Source of the DNA: Mangrovihabitans endophyticus
GTDB lineage: Bacteria; Actinomycetota; Actinomycetes; Mycobacteriales; Micromonosporaceae
Direction of reading: 5' to 3'
Length of the DNA: 64,000 bases
Assembly: GCF_014646155.1 (NCBI RefSeq)
Contig: NZ_BMMX01000001.1
Location: 607,720 to 671,719 of the forward strand
Under the pieces are notes generated by a model. It did no database searches. It was not told the origin of the DNA and worked only from the letters and a program-made list of their open reading frames with translations. The position numbers were made by a program, and so were the translations under genes. This document shows positions 45,286-53,093 of the stretch, piece by piece. Numbering within the stretch: the stretch's first letter is position 1; each line of letters begins with the position of its first letter.

Positions 45286-46385
45286 GTGCCGGGGCACAGA
45301 CCGACCTGGTGGTGATCGGCGCGGGGGTGGTCGCCGCCTCGATCGCGTTCCACTGTGCCCAAGCCGGCGTGCAGGTCACCATGCTGACCCCCGGCGGGAG
45401 CGACGAGGCCACGGCCACGCAGACGGCCGGGGCGTTCCGGACCTACTTTCCGGGCAAGGTGCACGACTCCGAGCTGGTGGCGCGCAGTCTCGCCGAGTTC
45501 CGCGCCTTCGGCCGGATGGTCGGCGCCGACCTTGCGGTCACCGCGACGGACATGCTGGTCGTGGCCGACGGAGAGCCGGAACTGGCGGCGCTCGCCGCCG
45601 AACTGCCGGACCAGCGGGCGGTCGGCGTCCGGGCACGACTGCTCAGCGCCGCCCAGGCCGCGCAGCGCAATCCCTGGCTCGACCCGGCCACGATAGCGGG
45701 CGCGGTGCTCTGCCCCCAGTTCATCCGGCTCCGGGCCGATCGGGTGTTCGGCGGCTACCTGGACGCGGCGCGGCGACTCGGTGCCCGCGTGGTGACCGGT
45801 GTCGGGATTACCGGGATTGACGCCGCGACCGGCCGGGTGGAGACCGCGGCCGGCGCCGTCACCGCCGGGTCGGTGGTGCTGGCGGCCGGCGCGGACAGCA
45901 CCGGCCTGGCCGCATCGGCCGGGTTGGAGCTGCCGGTCTGGGCGCAGTTCGCCGAGTTGTTCCGGCTCGGCCCGGTCGGCCCGGACGCGGCGTCGGCGCC
46001 GTTCACCTTCCACGCCGCCGCCGGTCTCAAGACCATGGGCATGAGCGACTCGTTCCTGGTCGGTCTGGAACGGCTGAGCACCGAGAGCGGGCGGCGCGAC
46101 GAATGGCGCCGGTCGGCCGCGTCGCAGGTGCACCGCCGCTACCCGCGCCTGGCCGGTCACCAACTGGTCAGTGCCTGGACCGGCGCACTCGACGCCACCG
46201 CATCGACGACCGCGGTGATCGGCCGGGCAGGCGGCCGGGTGCTGGCGGCGGCCGGGTTCACCGGCCATGAGCTGGCGCAGGCACCGATGGCCGGGCAACT
46301 CGTCCGCGACCTGCATCTCGGCCGCCATCCGGCGGTCGACCCGGCGCCGTTTGCACCGCGGGACGGTGCGCGGCATGCGGCGTGA
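45282..46385 (+). CDS. DAO-type FAD-dependent oxidoreductase, copy A
   Basis: 367 aa, ATG overlapping the previous stop (ATGA). Sarcosine-oxidase/D-amino-acid-oxidase-like fold. It is a clear paralogue of the protein at 48841, sharing RTYFP, RNPWLD, QFAEL, GLKTMGM, FLVGLER, SAWTG and DLHLG. The FAD motif at the N-terminus reads GAGVVA, with Ala where the third Gly of GxGxxG is expected; copy B has GGGVIG. It may be a weaker flavin binder, a subunit of a heteromer, or specialised. In context it could oxidise the tetrahydro-beta-carboline made by the candidate Pictet-Spenglerase. Overlaps the MFS start by 11 bp. Confidence 0.82.
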   Translation: MSAGAQTDLVVIGAGVVAASIAFHCAQAGVQVTMLTPGGSDEATATQTAGAFRTYFPGKVHDSELVARSLAEFRAFGRMVGADLAVTATDMLVVADGEPELAALAAELPDQRAVGVRARLLSAAQAAQRNPWLDPATIAGAVLCPQFIRLRADRVFGGYLDAARRLGARVVTGVGITGIDAATGRVETAAGAVTAGSVVLAAGADSTGLAASAGLELPVWAQFAELFRLGPVGPDAASAPFTFHAAAGLKTMGMSDSFLVGLERLSTESGRRDEWRRSAASQVHRRYPRLAGHQLVSAWTGALDATASTTAVIGRAGGRVLAAAGFTGHELAQAPMAGQLVRDLHLGRHPAVDPAPFAPRDGARHAA

Positions 46386-47820
46386 CCGGCCCTGGGCCGT
46401 GCTGTCGGTGCTGTGCGCCGGATTCTTCGTCACACTGCTGGACACCTCGATCGTCAACGTCGCGATACCCCGCGTCCGGGCCGACCTGGACGCGGGGCTC
46501 GACCAGGTGCTCTGGGTGGTCAACGGCTACCTGCTGGCGTTCGCCGTCCCGCTGATCACGGCGGGACGGCTGGGCGACCGGTTCGGCCCCAGACGCGTGT
46601 ATCTGGCGGGACTTTCGCTCTTCACCCTCGCCTCGGCGCTCTGCGGAGCCGCGCCCGGCATCGACGCTCTGATTGCGGCCCGGGTGCTGTCCGGTGTGGG
46701 CGCCGCACTGCTCGGTCCGCAGACGTTCGCCTTCATCACGATCCTCTTCCCGCCGAGCCGACGCGGTGCCGCCCTCGGCGTGTGGGGGGCGGTGGCCGGG
46801 CTCGCGACGGCGACCGGCCCGCTCGTCGGCGGGCTCGTCGTCGGCGCGCTCGGCTGGCGATGGGTCTTCCTGATCAACGTGCCGGTGGGCATCCTCGGCG
46901 TGGTCCTGGCCGCCCTGCTCGCCCCCGACTCGCGGCCGGGGGCCCGGCATCGGTTCGACGTGCCGGGCACCGTCGTGATCTCGCTCGCGCTCCTGGCGAT
47001 CAGCTTCGGTCTGCTGGAGGGTCAGCGCTACCGGTGGGGCCCGGTCGCCGGACCGGTGTCGATCCCGGCTCTGCTGGTCGTGGGCACCCTGCTGCTCGGC
47101 CTGTTCGTGCTGCTGCAACGGGCCGGCACCCGCGAACCGCTGGTGCCGCCCGCCCTGTTCGCCAGCCGGAACTTCACCCTCGCGAGCGCGGTGATGCTCT
47201 GCTTCGGGTTCGCGATGGCCGGGCTCGCCCTGCCGCTCACGCTCTACCTGCAGGACGGGCTCGGGCTCGGCCCCGCCGCAGCGGGCGGCGTGCTCGCCGT
47301 CGCCTCGCTCGCGTCCGGCCTGGTCGCGCCGTTCGCGGGCCGGGCCGCGGCCCGGGTCGGCCGGATCGCGCTGCTGGCCGGCGGCCTGCTCGCGTACGCG
47401 GTCGGCCTGAGCCTGGTCGCGGCGAGCGCCCAGGGTGCGGCAGGCCCCTGGCCGCTGGTACCTCCGCTGCTGCTCACCGGCGCCGGGATCGGCTGCGTGT
47501 TCATGCTGGTGGCCGAGCTCGCCGTCGGCGACCTGCCACCGCACCTGGCCGGCGCCGCGTCCGGGGTCTTCAACACCACCCGTCAGGTCGGCGGGGTGTT
47601 CGGCGCGGCCGCGATCGGCGCGCTGTTGCAAGACCGGGTCGCGGCCACCGGCGAACTCGCGCGGGCATTGCGGGAGACCACCGTCCTGCCGGTCGCGGTA
47701 ACCCTGATCGGCCTCGCCTGTGTCGTCGTGCCGATGTATTTATCCCGGTCCGGAAAACCCGCTCGTCATTCTGACAAATATGGGGTCGGCATCGGCCGTG
47801 GTAATGCCGTCCGGCGCTAG
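46375..47820 (+). CDS. MFS exporter, DHA2 type (14 TM)
   Basis: 481 aa with about 14 TM segments. Start ATG 46375 lies inside the end of the preceding oxidase gene. TM1 reads LLDTSIVNVAIPRVRADL; motif A is GRLGDRFGPRRVY; motif C-like GPLVGGLVVGALGW follows. A TTA codon occurs at 47740. It is probably the exporter of the alkaloid or an intermediate. The long C-terminal tail after TM14 (RSGKPARHSDKY...) is unusual but not remarkable. Confidence 0.87.
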   Translation: MRRDRPWAVLSVLCAGFFVTLLDTSIVNVAIPRVRADLDAGLDQVLWVVNGYLLAFAVPLITAGRLGDRFGPRRVYLAGLSLFTLASALCGAAPGIDALIAARVLSGVGAALLGPQTFAFITILFPPSRRGAALGVWGAVAGLATATGPLVGGLVVGALGWRWVFLINVPVGILGVVLAALLAPDSRPGARHRFDVPGTVVISLALLAISFGLLEGQRYRWGPVAGPVSIPALLVVGTLLLGLFVLLQRAGTREPLVPPALFASRNFTLASAVMLCFGFAMAGLALPLTLYLQDGLGLGPAAAGGVLAVASLASGLVAPFAGRAAARVGRIALLAGGLLAYAVGLSLVAASAQGAAGPWPLVPPLLLTGAGIGCVFMLVAELAVGDLPPHLAGAASGVFNTTRQVGGVFGAAAIGALLQDRVAATGELARALRETTVLPVAVTLIGLACVVVPMYLSRSGKPARHSDKYGVGIGRGNAVRR

Positions 47821-47888
47821 TGTCGAGTCATCGGAAATCCTATTCTCTGCCCGCTCGTTTTCGGCGAGCCAAGAACGAGGTGAGGAAA

Positions 47889-48848
47889 GTGCGACAATTT
47901 GAGATCAGGTGGCAGCCGATCGGCGAGAGCATCCGGGTCACCCTCGACGAGAAGCACAACTCCGAGATCGTCGAGCCGTTGTGGGCCGCGATGCCCTACC
48001 GCACCCTGCAGGGCCACGCGCTCGTGGCCGGCGACTGCTTCTACCACGTGCCGCCGGCGCACGACCTCATCCACGCCACGCCGGATCACAAGGTCGACCG
48101 CAAGATCCAGCCGGACGGCACCGTGTTCTGCTCGGCCGTGCAGCACCTCACCGTCAAGTACGGAGAGCTCACCGAGCCGATGCCGACGTCGCCGATCGGC
48201 CACGTGATCCCCGAGGACGTGGCGAAGCTGCCCCGGATCGGAGAGCTGATCTGGGAGGCCGTGCACGGCAACGGGACGCCGGTGATCGCCGCCGTGAGCC
48301 ACGCCGGCGAGGCCGAGGGGCACGGCGTGCGGCGCCTTGAGGTCACCGGTGCGGCGCTGCGCCCGCTGATCGAGCGGATCGCTCAGGAGACCGAGAAGGT
48401 GCTCGTCGCACCGACCGACGAACTGATCGACATGCACGAGGGAACGTTCTTCTCGGGCGCTGGGACGAAGAATTCCGTGCTGACCACCCTGGTCGCGGTG
48501 AATGGCGAGACGCGGCCACTGGGATACGTCTCGTACGCCGGTCTGGTCCGTGCCGCGCGCCTGACCGAAACGCCGTTGAAATCGCTCGTCGCCCTGGCCC
48601 GCATTCTTCTCGTCAAACCATCGGAATTCCTCGGCTACTGCGGCATGGACACGCTGTGGGAATTCACCAAGGAGGTCAACGCGGCACTGGACCAGATCGC
48701 CACCCGGGAGGACTTCGCGGCTCTCATGGCGCAGATGACCACGTACGTCAACGCGCTCGGCGCCTGGAACCTGCAGTTGTTCCCGTGGAGCCTCGCCGAG
48801 CGCACCTGGACCTATCGGCCGACCGTCAACGGGGGTGCGTATGTCTGA
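47889..48848 (+). CDS. Cucumopine-synthase-like cyclophilin-fold protein; candidate Pictet-Spenglerase
   Basis: 319 aa from GTG 47889 (aggtgagg upstream). From memory the sequence resembles cucumopine synthase and the DUF3830 cyclophilin-like family: IEPLW-type NSEIVEPLWAAMPYRTLQGHALVAGD, FYHVPPAHDLIHATPDHKVDRKIQPDG, VQHLTVKYGELTE and GHVIPEDVAKL. The C-terminal half is a helical bundle as in cucumopine synthase, which condenses histidine with 2-oxoglutarate by a Pictet-Spengler reaction. Set between two DAO-type oxidases and just upstream of beta-methyltryptophan-type genes, it is a good candidate for condensing methyltryptophan with an aldehyde such as erythrose-4-phosphate, as StnK2 does in streptonigrin. 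I cannot run the comparison with StnK2. Confidence 0.7.
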   Translation: MRQFEIRWQPIGESIRVTLDEKHNSEIVEPLWAAMPYRTLQGHALVAGDCFYHVPPAHDLIHATPDHKVDRKIQPDGTVFCSAVQHLTVKYGELTEPMPTSPIGHVIPEDVAKLPRIGELIWEAVHGNGTPVIAAVSHAGEAEGHGVRRLEVTGAALRPLIERIAQETEKVLVAPTDELIDMHEGTFFSGAGTKNSVLTTLVAVNGETRPLGYVSYAGLVRAARLTETPLKSLVALARILLVKPSEFLGYCGMDTLWEFTKEVNAALDQIATREDFAALMAQMTTYVNALGAWNLQLFPWSLAERTWTYRPTVNGGAYV

Positions 48849-49962
48849 CCGGAACTCCGCCGAGCTGGTGATCATCGGGGGCGGTGTGATCGGCACCTCG
48901 ATCGCGTATTACAGCGCCCAGGCCGGCATCGACGTGCTGCTGCTGGAACAGGGGGAGTTCGGCGCCGCAACCACCGCGCAGACCGCGCGCGCGTTCCGCA
49001 CGTACTTCCCCCGCAAGCCGTATGACTCGGAGCTGGCCCGCCGCAGCCTCGCCGAGTATCGCGCCTTCTCCGCCGAGACCGGCGTGGACCTCGGCCTGGC
49101 CGACCTCGGCCTGCTCACCATCGCCACCAGCCCGCAACAGGCCGCGGAGCTGGAGACCGACCTGCCGTTCCATCGAGCGGCCGGCGCCGAGCTCGAACAG
49201 CTCACCCCGGCGCAGGCCGTCGAGCGCAATCCGTGGCTCGACGCCGACACCGTGACGGCCGCGTTCTGGAATCCGCACACCTACCGGGTCAAGCCCGAGG
49301 CGATCGTGCAGGGCTATGTGGACGGTGCCCGCAAGCACGGCGCCCGCGTGGTCGGCGGGGTCACCGTCACCGGCGTGGACGCGGAAACCGGCGTGGTCGG
49401 CACCACGATCGGCGAGTTCACCGGCCGGACGGTCGCGATCGCGGCCGGCCCGGCCAGCGGCGCCGTCGGCAAGCTCGCCGGGATGGACCTGCCGGTGTGG
49501 GGCCAGTTCGCCGAGCTGCTCTTCACCGATCCGCAGGTGAGCGACGGCGACCTGCACCACCTGCCGTTCACCTTCCACCCCGTGTCCGGGCTCAAGACCA
49601 TGGGCATGGGCGGCCAGTTCCTGGTCGGGCTGGAGCGCATCTCCAAACAGGAGGGCATGCGCGACATCTGGTTCCAGGCGGCCGTCGAGGAACTGCCCAA
49701 GTGGTACCCGCAGCTACAGAACGTCCGGCTGCGCAGCGCCTGGACCGGCACCCTCGACGTCACCGCCACCAAGTCGGCGGTGATCGGCCGGGGCGAGGAC
49801 GGCTTCGAGCGGATCCTGTTCGCGGCCGGGTTCTGCGGGCACGGCCTGGCCCAGGCGCCGCTGGCCGGCCAGATCGTGCGCGACCTGCATCTGGGCAAGG
49901 ACCCGGAGATCGACCTGACGCCGTACTCACTCGCCACGCACCGGGCCCGTCTCGAGGCTTGA
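48841..49962 (+). CDS. DAO-type FAD-dependent oxidoreductase, copy B
   Basis: 373 aa from ATG 48841 (overlaps the preceding stop by 8 bp; a GTG at 48835 is also possible). Intact FAD motif IIGGGVIGTSIAYYSAQAGIDVLLLEQG. Sequence blocks shared with copy A: FRTYFPRKPYDSELARRSLAEYRAF, RNPWLD, PFTFHPVSGLKTMGM, FLVGLERIS, RSAWTGTLDVTATKSAVIGR and AQAPLAGQIVRDLHLG. Probably a dehydrogenase/oxidase of a cyclic amine or amino acid; here aromatisation of a tetrahydro-beta-carboline is plausible. Confidence 0.85.
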   Translation: MSDRNSAELVIIGGGVIGTSIAYYSAQAGIDVLLLEQGEFGAATTAQTARAFRTYFPRKPYDSELARRSLAEYRAFSAETGVDLGLADLGLLTIATSPQQAAELETDLPFHRAAGAELEQLTPAQAVERNPWLDADTVTAAFWNPHTYRVKPEAIVQGYVDGARKHGARVVGGVTVTGVDAETGVVGTTIGEFTGRTVAIAAGPASGAVGKLAGMDLPVWGQFAELLFTDPQVSDGDLHHLPFTFHPVSGLKTMGMGGQFLVGLERISKQEGMRDIWFQAAVEELPKWYPQLQNVRLRSAWTGTLDVTATKSAVIGRGEDGFERILFAAGFCGHGLAQAPLAGQIVRDLHLGKDPEIDLTPYSLATHRARLEA

Positions 49963-50032
49963 TGTCCAGCCCGGCGTGCGTGCGAGTTCCCCCGGCCCGC
50001 CGCACGCCGGCTCCACCAGAAAGGGATCCCCG

Positions 50033-51070
50033 ATGCCGCAGGCAGCGACATTGCTTCCGCAGTGGCGGGGCGAGGCGGTCACGCCGCTGCACCCCGACAC
50101 CGCCTTCAACGGATTCATCTGCGCCCATGTGGTGCACGCGTTGCAGGGACTCGGCCTGCTCGACGAGCTCGACGGCGGCGCCGTGGACCTCGCCGGATTC
50201 AGCGCCGCCCACCGGCTCGACGCCGACGTGGTCCGCGCCCTCGCCGCGGCCGCGGCCCGCTTCGGCTACCTGGAGGTCCGCGACGACCACGCCGTCGCCA
50301 TGCCGCTGATCGCCGACGCCCGCCGGGTGCTCGGCTTCTTCACCTGGGGCGTCGGGGGATACCACGACGTCTTCGCGCACGCGGCCGCGCTGGCTCGCGG
50401 CGAGCGGCGGTTCGGCGTCGACCTGCACCGCGACGAGGGCATGGTGGCGCTCGGTTCGGCGCAGGCCGACCGCGCGCTCATGCGGCATCTGCTCGACGAG
50501 CAGATCGCCCAGCTCGACTTCGGGCTCCTGGTCGACCTCGGCGCCGGCGTCAGCGAACGGGTCTCCCGCCTGGTGCGGGGGCGCGCCCGGAGCCGGGGCA
50601 TCGGCATCGACATCAGCGAACCGGCCACCGAGCTGGGCCGCCAGACCGTCGCCCGGTACCAGTTGTCCGACCGGGTCGAACCGGTCTGCGCCGACGTGCT
50701 CGACATTCTCTTCGCCGGGCACCGGGTCGGGGCGGCCGAGCAGGCCGACGTGGTGATGAGCTTCATGTTCCTGCACGACCTGCTGGCCGATCCGGTGCGG
50801 CGCGACCAGGTGGTGCCCCGGCTGCGTGACGCGTTCCCCAAGGCACACACGTTCCTGCTCGCCGACACCACGGTCAGCCCGGCCGGCGGCGACGACGACC
50901 GATTGCCGATCTTCTCCAGCGGGTTCGAGCTCGCCCATGCGCTGATGGGTGTGCCGATCTACACCCGCGAGCAGTACGAGCGGCTCTTCGATGCCGGCGG
51001 CATGCGGCTGCGGCGCACCGTCGCGTTCGGCGCCCCGCACACCTACCTGTTCGTCCTGGAGCCGGCATGA
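50033..51070 (+). CDS. SAM-dependent methyltransferase, MarI-like (predicted indolepyruvate C-methyltransferase)
   Basis: 345 aa from ATG 50033. An N-terminal dimerisation-type helical domain (FNGFICAHVVHALQGLGLLDEL) precedes a class I SAM fold with GLLVDLGAGVSERVSRLV (motif I) and GIGIDISEPA (motif II). Length and order agree with MarI of maremycin and StnQ1-type enzymes of streptonigrin, which methylate the beta-carbon of indole-3-pyruvate. The next genes are a small cupin (as MarH) and a HisC-like aminotransferase (as MarG), the known three-enzyme set for beta-methyltryptophan. The evidence for the substrate is context, not sequence alone. Confidence 0.78.
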   Translation: MPQAATLLPQWRGEAVTPLHPDTAFNGFICAHVVHALQGLGLLDELDGGAVDLAGFSAAHRLDADVVRALAAAAARFGYLEVRDDHAVAMPLIADARRVLGFFTWGVGGYHDVFAHAAALARGERRFGVDLHRDEGMVALGSAQADRALMRHLLDEQIAQLDFGLLVDLGAGVSERVSRLVRGRARSRGIGIDISEPATELGRQTVARYQLSDRVEPVCADVLDILFAGHRVGAAEQADVVMSFMFLHDLLADPVRRDQVVPRLRDAFPKAHTFLLADTTVSPAGGDDDRLPIFSSGFELAHALMGVPIYTREQYERLFDAGGMRLRRTVAFGAPHTYLFVLEPA

Positions 51071-51147
51071 GCGACTGCACCGAGCGCAGCGAGGGCCAGG
51101 AGCGCATGCCAAACGGAGGCCCCGCATGAGCGACTGCACCGAGCGCA
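51065..51147 (+). repeat. 24-bp direct repeat duplicating the cupin start
   Basis: The segment gcatgagcgactgcaccgag plus gcga... occurs at 51065-51088 and again at 51124-51147 (offset 59 bp; 24 bp identical). The first copy overlaps the methyltransferase stop as ATGA; the second holds the cupin start with its own ggagg. An intervening 20-codon reading frame (51067-51129) runs from the first ATG to a TGA that overlaps the cupin ATG. Confidence 0.8.
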
Positions 51148-51512
51148 CCGCCGAGATCGTCGCCGAGCTGCCGGTGCCGCTCGCGGTCGCCGGTCACCAC
51201 CGGCCGGCGCCGTTCTATCTGACCGCGCAGATGTTCGGCGGGCTGCCGGTGCAGCTCGCCGGCGGTGAGCTCAGCGCCCTGGTCGGCGAGCCGGTCGCCG
51301 AGCCGCACCGGCACGAGGTCGACGAGATCTATCTGCTCGTCTCACCCGAACCCGGCCAGGCACGCATCGAGGTCCTCTGCGACGGCGTCCGCCACGAGGT
51401 GGTCTCGCCCGCCGCCGTACGCATCCCGGCCGGCAGCGAGCACTGTTTCGTCACCAGGGAGGCGACGGTGGGCAGCTACTGCTTCGGCATCCTGCTGGGT
51501 GACCGGCTGTGA
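51126..51512 (+). CDS. Small cupin, MarH-like
   Basis: 128 aa single-domain cupin from ATG 51126 (ggagg 6 nt upstream). First cupin motif EPHRHEVDEIYLL with metal-binding His and Glu, second motif around RIPAGSEHCF with His. The size is that of MarH (maremycin) and StnK3 (streptonigrin), which act after the C-methyltransferase to fix the C3 stereochemistry (epimerisation) of beta-methyl-indolepyruvate. Position between the methyltransferase and the aminotransferase matches. Stop overlaps the aminotransferase GTG. Confidence 0.8.
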   Translation: MSDCTERTAEIVAELPVPLAVAGHHRPAPFYLTAQMFGGLPVQLAGGELSALVGEPVAEPHRHEVDEIYLLVSPEPGQARIEVLCDGVRHEVVSPAAVRIPAGSEHCFVTREATVGSYCFGILLGDRL

Positions 51513-52555
51513 ACGCCCGCGTGCTGGCCTCGCCCACCGTCTACAACGCCAGTGTGCCCGACGCCGACGCCCTGGTCCGGCTGCACCTGAGCGAAAGTCC
51601 GTACGGCGCCAGCCCCGCCGCCGTCGCCGCCGCGACCGAGGCGCTGAGCCGGATCCACCGCTATCCGGCGCCGCAGCGCGACGCCCTGGTCACCGCCCTG
51701 GCGCGGCACTGGGACGTCGGCGAGGACCAGATCGCGGTGGCCAACGGCAGCGACGAGCTGGTGCTGGCCACGGCGCTCAGCCTCGGCGAACGGGACCTGC
51801 CGGGGCTGGTCACCGCGGGCACCTTCCCGGGTTACCGGGCGGCCCTCGACCGCACCGGGCGGGGGAGCACCGCCCTGCCCTTGGACGGCGCCGGCCTCGA
51901 CGCCGCGGCGTTCGCCTCGGGCCTGTCCGCGCACGGCATCGGGTACGTGTGCAACCCGCACAACCCCACCGGTGGCGCGCTCGGCCCTCCCGCGTTCGCC
52001 ACGCTCGTCGAGGGTGCGGCGACGTCCGGTACGCCGCTGGTGGTGGACGAGGCCTACCAGGAGTTCGCCGCCGGACTCCCGCAGACCCGCGACTTCCTCG
52101 ACGGGGGTGCGCCGCTGATGGCCCTGCGCACCTTCTCCAAGGCGTACGGGCTTGCCGCGCTCCGCATCGGGTACGCGGTGGGACGTGCCGACCTGATCGC
52201 CGAGGTGCGCCGCACGCTCACCGTCCTGCCGTTCAGCGTCAACCGGGTGGGGCAGGCGGCGGCCCTCGCGGCCCTCGCCGACCAGGACTTCCTGGACAGT
52301 GTCCGAGCGGCCGGGGACCGCCGGCGCCGCTGGTTCTGCGCCGAGCTGGACCGGCGCGGCCTGCGCCACCTGCCGTCGGTGACCAACTTCGTGGCCGTCC
52401 GTGTGAGCGACGCGTCCGTCGCACAGGACGAACTCGCCCGGGTGCACGGCATCCTCGTGCGCGACACCGGGATCTTCGGCTTCCCCGGCCATCTGCGCGT
52501 CTCGCTCGGCGACGAGGCCGAGCTGCGCCGTTTCCTGGACGCCATCACCGCCTGA
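51509..52555 (+). CDS. Class I/II aminotransferase, HisC/MarG-like
   Basis: 348 aa, GTG start overlapping the cupin stop. PLP Lys in LRTFSKAYGLAALRIGY (about residue 212); N-terminal VRLHLSESPYGASPAAVAAA and VANGSDELVLAT are typical of histidinol-phosphate-type aminotransferases; CNPHNPTGGAL is present. In the MarG role it would convert tryptophan to indolepyruvate and the methylated keto acid back to beta-methyltryptophan. Its final 18 bp, with the stop, are duplicated just downstream. Confidence 0.82.
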   Translation: MNARVLASPTVYNASVPDADALVRLHLSESPYGASPAAVAAATEALSRIHRYPAPQRDALVTALARHWDVGEDQIAVANGSDELVLATALSLGERDLPGLVTAGTFPGYRAALDRTGRGSTALPLDGAGLDAAAFASGLSAHGIGYVCNPHNPTGGALGPPAFATLVEGAATSGTPLVVDEAYQEFAAGLPQTRDFLDGGAPLMALRTFSKAYGLAALRIGYAVGRADLIAEVRRTLTVLPFSVNRVGQAAALAALADQDFLDSVRAAGDRRRRWFCAELDRRGLRHLPSVTNFVAVRVSDASVAQDELARVHGILVRDTGIFGFPGHLRVSLGDEAELRRFLDAITA

Positions 52556-52573
52556 GACGCCATCACCGCCTGA
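52538..52573 (+). repeat. 18-bp tandem duplication across the aminotransferase stop
   Basis: gacgccatcaccgcctga is present twice in perfect tandem (52538-52555 and 52556-52573). The first TGA ends the aminotransferase gene; the second copy fills the 29-nt gap before the VOC gene. Confidence 0.9.
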
Positions 52574-52584
52574 GGAGGACTCCC

Positions 52585-53028
52585 ATGGTCATGCCGATCC
52601 CAGACGGGTATCCGCAGCTCGTCGCGTACCTCACGGTGCGGGACGGCAACGCGGCGATCGACTTCTACCGCCGCGCGCTGGGTGCCAAGGAGATCGAGCG
52701 GCACACGTTGCCCGACGGACGGATCGCGCACGCCCAGATCCAGCTCGGCGCTGCCGTCGTGATGATCTCCGACGAACTGCCCGGCCTGCCGGCGCCCGCC
52801 ACGCTCGGCGGCACCGCGGTCACCCTCTACCTGTTCGTCAACGACGTGGACGAGGTCTTCGCGGCCGCGCTGGAGGCGGGTGCCACCGCATTGCGCCCGG
52901 TGCAGGATGCCCCCTTCGGCGACCGGACCGGGCAGATCCTCGACCCGTACGGCCATCGGTGGAGCATCGCCACCCACGTCGAAGACGTCGACCCGGCCGA
53001 ACTCGACCGCCGGATGGGCACCGCCTGA
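52585..53028 (+). CDS. VOC-superfamily protein (glyoxalase/PhnB-like)
   Basis: 147 aa with gaggaggac upstream. Two beta-alpha-beta-beta-beta halves: PQLVAYLTVRDGNAAIDFYRRALGAKEI then RIAHAQIQLGAAVVMIS, and the second half LYLFVNDVDEVFAAALEAGATALRPVQDAPFGDRTGQILDPYGHRWSIATH. His and Glu-type metal ligands (RIAH, and Gly-His-Arg near the end) are partly present. VOC proteins in clusters give resistance by binding the compound, or catalyse ring closures. It is in the beta-methyltryptophan run, so may take part in building the alkaloid. Confidence 0.82.
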   Translation: MVMPIPDGYPQLVAYLTVRDGNAAIDFYRRALGAKEIERHTLPDGRIAHAQIQLGAAVVMISDELPGLPAPATLGGTAVTLYLFVNDVDEVFAAALEAGATALRPVQDAPFGDRTGQILDPYGHRWSIATHVEDVDPAELDRRMGTA

Positions 53029-53093
53029 GTCTCCGGCCGCAGGTTCGCCGGCGCCGCCGGCAGGACACCCCCGTGGAGAAGGAAGGCCGCACT

